From assembly GCF_029227915.1 (NCBI RefSeq), contig NC_079875.1:9917001-9981000 (forward strand): DNA of 64,000 nt. Direction: 5' to 3'. Positions 23,668 through 33,910 of the stretch are shown one piece after another (position 1 is the first letter of the stretch; every line of letters starts with the position of its first letter). The notes beneath the pieces are model-generated. The model was not told the DNA's origin. It did not search any database and was given only the letters and a program-made list of their open reading frames with translations. The translations under genes were made by a program, and so were the position numbers. Source of the DNA: Hydractinia symbiolongicarpus (taxonomy: Eukaryota; Cnidaria; Hydrozoa; Anthoathecata; Hydractiniidae).

Positions 23668-23781
23668 ATGTCTCGTGTTGGACAAGTTGCAAAAAGGAGC
23701 CTTCGACTGCTAACTTACACAAGACTGTTTAGCGGAGAAGCATTCCTCAAAGCAGTTGGTTCCAGAAATATGACAACTGAG
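23668..23781 (+). CDS. HINT2: HINT2-like mitochondrial HIT protein, exon 1
   Basis: ATG at 23668 opens a 38-codon exon ending ...ACTGAG before a GTAATT donor at 23782 (phase 0). The 38 residues are rich in Arg, Leu, Ser and Thr with only two acidic residues (RLLTYTRLFSGEAF region). This is a typical mitochondrial presequence, which distinguishes HINT2 from cytosolic HINT1. The upstream frame is open to 23638, but ATG 23668 is the first Met. It joins exon 2 at 31053 across a 7.3-kb intron. Confidence 0.75.
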
Positions 23782-24126
23782 GTAATTGTTTTTTTCATCA
23801 TTAATTTTATTTTTATAGCACCGTTCTTTCTGTAAGAGTTTTATAGGTAGCTAGCTAGTCTAGTTAGCTAAAAAAGGTCAAGATTTTTTTTATTTGAATG
23901 AAAGTATTTTTCCATTAAACTCAAAATGATTTTTTAGCTGGCATATCATCAGGTTGCACAACATGATACTATTGTCTCCAATGAGAAACAAATATCTTGA
24001 ATTTTTTACCGTCATCCTTTTAAGAGATAGTGTGACTTCTGCTTTGGAATGCTTTTATCCGCTTTTATAATAAAGTGGTCATAATAATGATTAATAATAA
24101 TGATCGTAGTGATTCACCATTTAAAC

Positions 24127-24185
24127 GATATAAATGTAAGGAAACCACATGGTATAAAATTATACCATGTGCTTTCCTTACATTT
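24127..24185. repeat. Near-perfect hairpin
   Basis: The arm TAAATGTAAGGAAACCACAT+GGTATAA and its inverse TTATACCATGTGCTTTCCTT+ACATTTA meet with almost no spacer, with only one mismatch visible. It is a small MITE or cruciform-forming palindrome in the HINT2 intron. Confidence 0.7.
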
Positions 24186-25904
24186 AGGGAAAGAAAGTTT
24201 TTGGCCTAACTTGCAATATTGAATTATTGTTGTTTTATTCTAATAATTATTTTGGGTGTTTGTTGTTTTGATGAAATATGGGAGGACTTATATGTTCAAC
24301 TAGAGCAGCATAATCAGATTCACTCCAGGTGTCTCGTTTTGAAATTTAACTTTTATCAAACGATCCAAAGAATGCCTTGATAAAGGAATTATATATATCC
24401 CAACTAGTCAATAAGGTCCATGCCAAAATCCACTTAGGCATTAGAACAATAAAGAATTTGAATTTTGATGACGCAAGCAAAAAAGTTTGCTTATATATGT
24501 TTTAGCCACATTATGTTTTAAGCTAGCACATTTTTGAATGGTTTGTTTTAATTAAAGATTTATGTGTTAATCTTCTGCAAGTTAGTTTATGCTTTCCTAT
24601 GAAAATCATGCAGAAGTATTAGCATTTGCTTTTCAGCATTACAAGGCTTTCTCTATAATCAAGGTAAAATAAAACCAGGACCTCACCTTTTACCTATTAA
24701 GGCCCTGCAAATGTTTGTAGTAAAGCCACAATAAATTTATTGTGAGGCAGGGTATAATTATTATGCCATATCACAAAACTTTGTTTTTCTGCCCAGTGCA
24801 ATCGACTTAAATTTCATTTGTTGTGCTTTTGGAAAGGCTATGGTAGCATCTTTAAAAGTTTCACACTTTTTTGCAAATTATTGAGCATAGCAATAAGCTG
24901 CACAATTTATTAATTATTGCGCCTTTGAGGAAAATTACTACGCTGTAAAATTACGCTATATACCAACAACTGCAGTGTACGTGAATAATACAACTAAGCT
25001 CTGAAAAGGAAACAATAACTTCCTTATAAATAATTTACATCAATAACCTTTTACAACGGGTATTGAAGGGTAGGTTAGGGCATCATTATGTTGTATATCA
25101 CAGAAGTCGCCAATGACATGTTTCACAGGCACAGTTTAACATGAAGCAAAACTATACAGGAGACTCAATTGTTAGAGTCTTCACAGAACCTCTCTCCTCA
25201 CAAAACCCAGGGCAGGGCTGACTTATTGCCTGCTGTGTTGTGTAAGAGAAAGAACTTCTGGACTTCTTTTTAATACTTTATGCAATTTTTTTTATTTATT
25301 GGCACCACAGTATTTCTGTAGCCTGAATGATTTAAGTTAGCGATGGGCTGTAGTTTTCAGAAGATGTAATCTCCTCATTGTTTACATCTAAATAAACCAA
25401 TGCGAGCAAGTTAATAAAGCACACTGAAATAAGCTTAACCATACAACTTGGCATATTCTCTAGGTCACTTGGTAACTTGGATTGAACCTTGACATCGGAG
25501 CGTAAAACTTTCCTGCCAGGTCAACATGAGGCAGGTATCTATTATGCTGCAATTCTGTAAAATATGCATTAAGTACCCAATCAAACAAAATGACGGATTC
25601 TAGACGCTATAATGTTAAAGAACAAAATGTGTCAACAATAAGTGAGAAGGGTATTTCCATCAGAATAAAAGTGAAAGTTACTCAGGCATGATAGAAACTT
25701 GTTTTCAGTTCTCTCCAGGGGAGTATTTGGTTTAGTTAATTGTGCAGAAAAAGTGCTTGTATTATTAATAATTACTTATTTTCAATTAACAAAAGATGAA
25801 AGCAAAAGACGGAAGCAAAATATGAGAGCAGAAAAATGAGTTTAAGTTTGAAAACACTGCTTTTATAGAACCTAAATCATGAAATGTAAATTCATTCAAG
25901 TCAT

Positions 25905-28900
25905 TCTTCTATTCCAGTTTGGTGGATGGTTGAGGCATGGTTAAGTGTCTGTTAAATACTACTCCATCACTTTGTCTCTCCCCAAATAGTGACCACCCTT
26001 GGTCGTTTGACTGTATAACTTTAAAAGGCTCCAGTGTATAATTTAGGTCAAACTTCTTCTTTTTCTTGTAATTTTGCACGAGGACAATATCTCCTTCTTT
26101 TATTTCTTCATGTTTTCAAATTTACTAATTGTTAATTTCCTTTCTATGCTGCTGTTTTAAATGCCTGTCCTATCCTTGATAGATCCATCTCTTCCTCTGA
26201 AGCCACTGCTCTTGGAAGTAAAACTTCATGGCTATCGCTAAATATTGCTTGGGGTGAAACATCTGGTGTATCTCAATAATTTTGAAGAAATTGTCTTATG
26301 CTTGTTTTTCCAACATATTGTTGTGGTATACATTTCTCATTGTTTTTCCCGAAGGCTTCATAAGTGTCTCAGCAGGGATTGCAGATGGATGTGGTGGTAT
26401 ATGTTGTCTTTTAATTCCCCACTTTTTTTTTGATTGATTCAGTGAACCTCTCTGATAAATCACCTGGAAGCGCACATCTTGGCTTCTCTTTTTGATTCGT
26501 TCCATTCAAATAGATCCTTTGCCTGTTCTATTAAAGATAGAGCAGAGTGGTTTTTGATCAGCTACCAGTGTGATAAGATCATTTGAACCAACTATGTAAT
26601 GGCAAAATTGTGTTAATCCAAAGTCTACACCCATCGCTTCAAGGTCTATAGCTTGGGATACCTTCGTTCAACCTTGTTGGTAGTTCGTGACACAAAGTTA
26701 ACTGGTTTAGCATCTTTTATGCTCTGTTCTTGCTCCCAGTTCAGTAACATGAGCATCAGTAAATATAAACATTGACTTGGTTATGTCAAACTAACATAAC
26801 AGAACATCCTTCTTAAGGGCTGCAATGAGCTCTTCAAAACATTGATTATGTCAGGAAGTCATTTGAATCGATTTCCTCCCCTAATCATTTCTAGCAGAAT
26901 AAATTATTTTTTTGAAAAGTTGGGTATAAAGTTCAAATTTCTTTGCATCATGCAAAGAAAGCTGACCAGGTTTTCCTTACTGGTTGGCGGCGAAATAAAA
27001 ATTTAGGGCTTCAACGTTTGATGAATCAGGTTGTACTCCTTCTGCTCCATATATCATGCCCAGAAAGTAATTGATTTCTTCCGAAATTAACACTTTTTTG
27101 GATTAAGTGTTAATCCTGCTTTTGAAATTGTTGCCATCACTTCTTCCATAACCTTTACATGTTGACTGTGGTCATTTGTTGTGGTGATAGCATCATCATG
27201 TATTAGATGAAGATCCTTAATATGTGCAAATATTGGTCCTAATGTATCATTTAGTTCTTTTGTCGATCGCTTGTAACAGTATAGTTTGTCATCTATCTGA
27301 ATTACAGTGAGATGGTGGGATGTTAAATCTAGTTTTCGCTACCAGAATGCTGATTTCAGATCCATCTTGGAAAAAACCTTCTTGCCTGCCTTTGATTTTA
27401 CGTCTTCATGACGTGATATTGGTTTGTTTGTATTGATGCTTTATTAGCATCATGAGCATGGGACCATCTTCTTGGGGAGCAAGCTCACAATTAGATACCC
27501 AAGGCGCTGGTTGATCAATTCGGTGCTCTTCTATAACATCTTGTTCTATCATTTCTTCAATAAGGTTGCTGCTCTTTCTTGTAAATGATATAGGGTGCTC
27601 CGAGGTGGTACATAAACAGGCTTTCTCCCTTCATTCACATGTGGTTTCACCTGTTGATTGTTAAGCTACCCAAGACCCCTGAAGTTTTTAAGGTATTTTG
27701 CTAAGCCTTCTTGTATTTCTTTTCTGCATTTAGTTCCAATCATCGGCACCAGTTGAAAGACCTTTGGTTGTGAATTGAATCTAATAATTCCCAGCTGCAT
27801 CGCTGTGTTTCCATCCAGTATTAGGTTTTATGATCTTGACATGATATGCCAAATTGTAGGTACCGATGTTGATCCAAAATAACTGCACAACGGGCTTCAC
27901 CCTGTATTGGTATTGGAAGAGGTTTTATTTTTTCCTTGGAGTTCATCATTTTATTTATCAGCCCTTATTTACTTGCTTGCTTTTTCCCACATACACAAAT
28001 AACAGTATATAATGCATTGTGAATGATTACTTGATTGATTCTTTTATCTACTTCTTTATATTTTGAAAAATGACCCATCTTACCACAGCTATTACATTTG
28101 GCACACATAGCTAGCCATTTAGTTTACGCTGTTGTTTTAAATGCCTCTCTCGTTTTCGTGCTATATCGATCTCTTTCTCTGAAACCACTGCTCTTTGGAA
28201 TACACCTTATCGCAAAACATCATTGCTTTTGCTGAGTGGGGTGTATTTCGATAATTCTGAGGAAATTTTCTTAGATTTTGTTTTTCCAATATTTTTTTGT
28301 GGTGTACAATTCTGATTGTTTCTCCCAAAGGTGGATGGATGAAGTGGTGGTATATGTTGTCTTTGAATTCCCCGCTTGTTGGTGCAATCTTTCATTGGCT
28401 AAATGGTGGTCCGTTGTCTGAAATCTGTTTTTTTTGGGTTGCGATAGTTTCTCTGTTTTACTATGGAGCTTACTATTTCATTTCCACAGTTGTAGCAGTT
28501 GATTTTCCTCTAGTCGTATTTCGTCGATAATTTCTCCTTCTTTCTCAATTTTGAAAAAGAATATATCCTCACTTTATTGATTGCTTCACCTGATATTTCA
28601 CCACCACTGCGAGCTTCAGACTCCAATTTCATTCCTTTTGTTCATAGAGTTTTCATATCCTAAGATTTTTTCAACGTCTGATTGTCATGTTCAACAATGA
28701 CAGTCTGGTCCTAGGTAGATGTTTCTTTGGCTGTGCATGTAGGGATTATGCATTTAAAATTACAATGTTTGGCTTCTTTCTGGACGCGATTGCATAAGTT
28801 TCATCATTGCTTTGAGTAAGTGCTGGGAAATGGAAGTTCATTAATGTAGGATTTTGTGTAGGTTTGTAAAAGTCCCGTATTACGACGTCTTTGAAAACAA
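25905..28900 (-). pseudogene. Decayed, rearranged Ty3/Gypsy-type retrotransposon
   Basis: Read on the minus strand with many frameshifts and stops. A possible gag part with a Cys motif lies at 28.45-28.65 kb and a zinc knuckle (CNSCGKMGHF, last Cys lost) at about 28.06-28.11 kb. A reverse transcriptase segment at 27.0-27.6 kb has IHDDAI at the active site and LTLNPKKC following. An RNase H segment at 26.4-26.9 kb contains HKPLCSIF-like and RFQVIYQRG motifs. An integrase C-terminal part at 25.9-26.4 kb ends in a KEGDIVLVQ motif. The N-terminal half of the integrase is missing, with RNase H running straight into integrase sequence near 26.4 kb. No LTRs were recognised. It is clearly dead and of a different lineage from the intact element at 33.5 kb. 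Confidence 0.75.
28130..28400 (-). pseudogene. Second integrase fragment, a diverged copy of 26.15-26.43 kb
   Basis: The plus-strand text here matches about 26150-26430 at roughly 80% by eye (for example TGTTTTAAATGCCT, GGTATATGTTGTCTTT and CCCCGCTTGT versus CCCCACTTTT). On the minus strand both contain the QRQHIPP/KRQHIPP integrase block. It lies upstream of the zinc knuckle, the wrong place for an integrase, so a second element or an internal rearrangement is involved. Confidence 0.65.
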
Positions 28901-29350
28901 CCAAGTCTGCTCCTTCCTGTGAGTTCTCATTTGGCTATGCAGCTGTCCAATCAGTATATAACCTATATAAAGGAATAATACCAAGTAGTTTTATTGCTTT
29001 GTCTATGGACCGCCATGCATTTCGTATTGCTCTAGGTTTGGCCTAGGTCTGTGTCTGAAGTCGTTGCATGCTCAACGTTTCACCTTTATAAGGCTGAGTC
29101 TATAGACACTTTAGATGGATCTGTGAACTGTGGCTCATATCGCAGCTCAAAGATTTGACAAAATTTCTCCAAATGCCTTTTTGGACATCTGGATAAAAAA
29201 CATAGAAATTTGTAGCCAAGTACCCCAAAAAAAGTACTGTTGTTGTGCCACCTCAACCTTGAAAATTATATTTCTTACCTCAGGTATCACCGTAAATTTT
29301 GCCTGCAGCAAACGGTTTTTTGCCATTTGTTTGGAGGTAAGAACTCCTGA

Positions 29351-29428
29351 TTGCAGTATAGCCAATGATCAATTTTAAAGAACTCATAATTGCAGTATAG
29401 CCAATGATCAATTTTAAAGAACTCATGT
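29351..29428. repeat. Two tandem copies of a 39-bp unit
   Basis: TTGCAGTATAGCCAATGATC and 19 further bases occur at 29351 and again immediately at 29390, nearly identical. Confidence 0.7.
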
Positions 29429-29745
29429 TTACTGTTAATTAGTATGGAGTAAAGCCTGATATAACACAACTAGGGTAAAAACGACGCAAAATAGTAGAAG
29501 TTAATGTATTCTTAGATAGTTTGCAGTTATATTTGTGGGTATGGGTTGAGGTGCTGGGGTTTCGCTAGGAATTATTAATGTGTATGCTCACAGTCTAAAC
29601 TTTGTGCTTCGGGACTGAAAATGACTCACCATACTGTAACTGACTTCTGATGAAGAAAATGTGACAAAGGACTACCATTCTAAACGTGTGCTTGTACTGA
29701 AATAAATTACTAATATTGTAACAGAGACAATTGACAATACATGTC

Positions 29746-29985
29746 TTGACAACGAACTCTTGCCATTTTGTCTATTGTGGTGAGTGTTTGTGGGAACGGT
29801 TGGCCCATAGGGCTTCTTTTTACTGCACCGTATGGCCACTGGCTTCTTTTAGACATTTTGACAACGGACTCTTGACACTACATGTCTATTGTGGTGAGTG
29901 TTTGTGGTGACGATTGGCTCATAGGGCTTCTTTTTACTGCTCCATATGGCCAATGGCTTCTTTTAGACATTTTGACAACCGACTT
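29746..29985. repeat. Two tandem copies of a ~118-bp unit
   Basis: Units begin with TTGACAACGAACTCTTG (29746) and TTGACAACGGACTCTTG (about 29868), and a third start appears at about 29982. Both contain CTATTGTGGTGAGTGTTTGT, CATAGGGCTTCTTTTTACTG and TGGCTTCTTTTAGACATT, about 90% alike. Confidence 0.7.
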
Positions 29986-31052
29986 TCAACACTACATGGC
30001 AATTAAACGTGCGTCTCATTAGAACAGACCGACATGAACTGGCACACTTACAAAATACTTACTTAACCCTGTCACTGTAAAAAAACATGCAACTCAAAGC
30101 TTAAACCGAATAACGAAGAAAGCCCAGCACCCGGAATTAGTTGAATTATAAGGAAGAAGATGGTACAGGGAAGCTTGATGAGGTCTATCAACCAATTGAA
30201 ACGTAGCCCCAAGGAAACCTTGAAGCTAAATCAAACATCGGCCACCAGCAGTGCCGCGCATCCAGTCACTATCCATATCAATGAATACGTGATATATATT
30301 GTGTCGGGTTGTTCTTGTCCTCGTGCCATTACCGACGTCGTATATGCGGGTCGACGAATACGTGAGAGATCGTTATTGTCGTCATACCAGATCGTTATTG
30401 TCGTCATGTTATCGCCATAGTCGTATTATCGTGTACAATATAGGAAAAAAAACAAAAACTAATTAGTACATTAATCGAGAAAGGATGGGTGGGTAAATGT
30501 CTGAACTGTATAAGAGCAAGAGGCTTACTGTGTTCTTCTCCATATTTATACCTATCCTGCTTTACTTTGTAACCTCAATTAATATGTGATAAACTTTTAG
30601 TTTAGCACCATATGTTTTTTTCACATTTTCCTGAAATTTTATAATTTTTTATCTATCATAATACAACATTAAAATGATCTCAGCATACAATGTTAGGGTG
30701 AGGATTCTGTATTCCTCTGCTTTCATCTGATTTATATTGTTACGATTCATCGTCCAATTATAACCCAGTGACTAACAGGATAAATTACATACATATTTTT
30801 TTACAAGTTAAAGCAGCAAAAAGCTTTTAAAAACCATTTTAATTTTAAAGGCCGAAATATTGCTTATTTATTTTCATTTTTGTTGGTCACAAAGTACGAG
30901 TCCTTCTTTTTATTTATTTTTGAAAAGATCATTAATCCGCATAGCCAGGTATTCTAATTTTACTTCATATTAGAGCACTTCTTGTCAACATAGTATTGTG
31001 TTATTGTTTACTGCTTACAATAGTCCAAATTATTTTTTTACTTTGGGTTTAG

Positions 31053-31448
<396 letters not shown>

Positions 31449-31484
31449 TATAGGGATATGAGATCGTGTATATTTTATAGCATT

Positions 31485-31490
31485 AATAAA
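31485..31490 (+). promoter_or_regulatory. Polyadenylation signal of HINT2
   Basis: AATAAA 37 bases after the HINT2 stop codon. Confidence 0.55.
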
Positions 31491-31780
31491 CTGATCATTA
31501 TATTATTATTGACCGCACGAGGTCGGTCCGTCATTAGTCAGTTAGTACGCGATATTTCCCCCGATATTATTCCGTTTTTTGTATAGAGTTGAATTTTGGT
31601 GCCCGGCTTCGGTGCCATTTTGTCTATTGTTTTCGCGAAATTGAGCTCATATTAATCATATGCGCGGATACGTGATGAGATTAAAAGATCTCAGTTCAAG
31701 AGAAAAAAGGGTTGTTTAGTATACGTGCTATATATTATGTAACAAAATATATATTATAGTATGTACTATATACTATAATT

Positions 31781-32433
31781 GAATTTCCGCGCCCGAAGGC
31801 GTAGGAAATTCTTTAAAACCGTCGTTTTTTTCTTTCGGAGCATTTTTTGAGAAAAAATCGACCATGGGATTTCACTTTGCTCAGTCACAGATGTGAACTT
31901 CGTACCCAAGCTCCTTAACTACTGGGAAGTCTCGTATTGACGTTTCAGGCCAAAATTGGTATTTGTTTTCGACAAAATTTGGCACAGTTAACAAAAAGAG
32001 TATGCTGAACATAATGGTGACATAATAATTTTGATTTTTGTCACCTAAATGTCATTTTAGGCCAAAATTGGTCCAAAAATTAAAACCACTTCATTTTCGG
32101 CTAAATCTGGCACAGTTAACAAATAAAGTATGCTGAAAATGATGGTCACATCAAAATTTTGATTTTTTGTCAAATAATGCCGTTTAAGACCATAAATGTT
32201 TCAATCGCAAGACTTTCAACCATGAATGATAGGCTGTATTTTTTGTTAGAAATTTCTTTTAAAATGTGAGTTTAATGACACGTTTCGATTTGTTTGCGTT
32301 TGTTGTAAGATATAATGTCAGTGGTGTGCTTTATCTTCAGAGGTTCATGCACCGAACCCCTTCGAATGTTTGGCACAATAACACAACGAATTAGCAGGTT
32401 TTCATCAAATATTTTGGTAGCGCGCGGAAATTC
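31781..32433. repeat. Element with short inverted ends and an internal tandem duplication
   Basis: GAATTTCCGCGC (31781-31792) and its inverse GCGCGGAAATTC (32422-32433) bound about 650 bases with no ORF. Inside, a unit starting GGCCAAAATTGG repeats at 31948 and about 32060, each carrying TGGCACAGTTAACAAA and AGTATGCTGAA. It is probably a non-autonomous DNA element. Confidence 0.5.
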
Positions 32434-32955
32434 TTAGAGCCCCTAGGGCTTCTTGTTTATATTATAATATACCATATAGTATCTATATAGTATATACCAT
32501 TTCATATATAGAAACTATATATAAATGTTTATATGCTATACTAAACCTAACACTAAGTCGGGTATAATTCTTTTAGATTAACTCATCTCTGTCTGCTTCA
32601 AACAGTGGTTGTTTTATATATCGACTATAATTTGCTGAGTTAAAAGGACACCTAAATCCTTTGAGGAAAAGTTTTCAGATTCTGGACTCCCAGATTGGGT
32701 AAAAATGCATTTTCTGCATTCGTCTTTGCCATGATAGACTAAGATTTTTGATAAGCATAGCAAAGTTGAAGATTTACCTCGTGCTTTTAAAAAAAACAGG
32801 TGTAATGTTTTTTTAGGGAATAGAAATAGGAAAGAAATAAAGTCTTAGAAATATCAAAAAGTTTAGTCACGTGCTACGTGTTGTACCGAGCATGTGTTCA
32901 ACTTATTTTGCGATTTGGTAATAATGCGTTCTTATAATTTCATAATGACAATGGC

Positions 32956-33083
32956 AACCTCGTCTCTAGCGCCTCTTGTCTTTTTTTTTATACAGAAACG
33001 GCGATCATGTTCGTATCACCGTCCCGAGGGCTATCGCTGTCCCGAGGTCAGAAAAGATACAAAATGTCCTGGGTACGAGATTG
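32956..33083. repeat. Hairpin MITE, AACCTCGTCCCCAGGG family (diverged)
   Basis: Left AACCTCGTCTCTAGCG, right TGTCCTGGGTACGAGATTG, imperfect inverted ends. Confidence 0.55.
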
Positions 33084-33122
33084 TGGCAAAGGATATTCTG
33101 CCTCTATGCTATTCTTGCCCGT

Positions 33123-33237
33123 TAAGGGGGATTTTCAGTTTTGTTTGTTTTGATTTTGCATCGGACTGCGCATGCTCAAATACGATTCGCCGTCGAATTC
33201 GCTGCTCAATTTGCTTCATGAAAATCCCCCTTTATAC
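33123..33237. repeat. Small MITE with AAGGGGGATTTTCA ends
   Basis: TAAGGGGGATTTTCA on the left and TGAAAATCCCCCTTTA on the right are inverted copies about 115 bases apart, with no ORF. Confidence 0.6.
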
Positions 33238-33374
33238 TCTGCCAGATGTGCTGAATTATATTTTCTCAGCCCATCCCTCCATTAATGGCATACACAGGAG
33301 TCAATGGGCCATGCTCGTTATTTAGAATTCGGTTGTTATATTTCTGTTTCTCTTTATGTTTCGTATACACTCTT

Positions 33375-33508
33375 TTAATTAGGAACATTTACTTGAGATG
33401 AACAGGTACTGTTTGTGAATCTAACATTAAAATAAGCCGATGATCCGGGACACCAAAAGCTTCTGGCCCTAACTCCAAGACTTGCTTCGTCACTATTAAC
33501 TGGCCACG
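33375..33508 (-). pseudogene. 3' part of an older transposable-element ORF split by the Gypsy insertion
   Basis: On the minus strand, about 44 codons run from the insertion point to a stop at 33375 and contain SDEASLGVRARSFWCPG and a following FNVR. Similar D-E-A-x-L-x-V-x-A-R-x-F-W blocks recur in repetitive ORFs of cnidarians, as far as I recall; the superfamily is not certain. The other part lies at 38392-38583. Confidence 0.5.
33504..33508. repeat. Target-site duplication CCACG (left)
   Basis: CCACG directly before the left LTR equals 38392-38396 directly after the right LTR. Confidence 0.85.
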
Positions 33509-33675
33509 TGTAGTAGTTATCTATCATCAGATAAAAAGTATTCTTCTGATAAAAGGAGCTAATCACATATAAACATAAAGTCTGATATCAGATGCTGTGA
33601 CACCATCTTGGATCGTGTTTAGAGAGCGAGCCGAAACTCACGGCATCCGATATATACCTAGTAAAATATATTACA
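33509..33675 (-). repeat. Gypsy LTR (3' LTR in element orientation)
   Basis: 167 bp, TG...CA ends on both strands, identical by eye to 38225-38391. On the minus strand a purine run (GAGAAAAAGAGGGAT) directly precedes this LTR and is the likely polypurine tract. Confidence 0.9.
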
Positions 33676-33910
33676 ATCCCTCTTTTTCTCGAAGTTATTG
33701 TTGTTGATTTCTTGATTGTTTGTTTTATAACATGTTCACATATTTGCTTTTCAACTCAGTTCCTCTGCACGTACATAAAACGTTTTTGTTCTTCAGCTAT
33801 ACACATCGGTCTTTTACTATATACATCGTATCGTTCGTCTGCTATATATATACATCGTTTATCATTATCGTTCTTGTTATCATTATCTTGTTATCGTTCT
33901 TATTTTTTCT

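Larger units (their letters stand above)
23782..31052 (+). other. HINT2 intron 1 (7.3 kb), transposon-filled
   Basis: Bounded by GTAATT at 23782 and TTTGGGTTTAG ending at 31052. It contains a perfect hairpin (24127-24185), a decayed Gypsy-type element in reverse orientation (25.9-28.9 kb), and tandem repeats (29.35-29.43 and 29.75-29.98 kb). No other exon of HINT2 is needed, because the two exons together cover the expected full length. Confidence 0.65.
32434..33374. other. Intergenic with two small MITEs
   Basis: No exon is supported. The open frame 32894-33325 runs across two inverted-repeat elements and is not credible as a gene. Confidence 0.4.

Noticed and set aside
32894-33325. 143-codon plus-strand ORF
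   Set aside because: It spans two inverted-repeat elements (32956-33083 and 33123-33237) and has no coding character.
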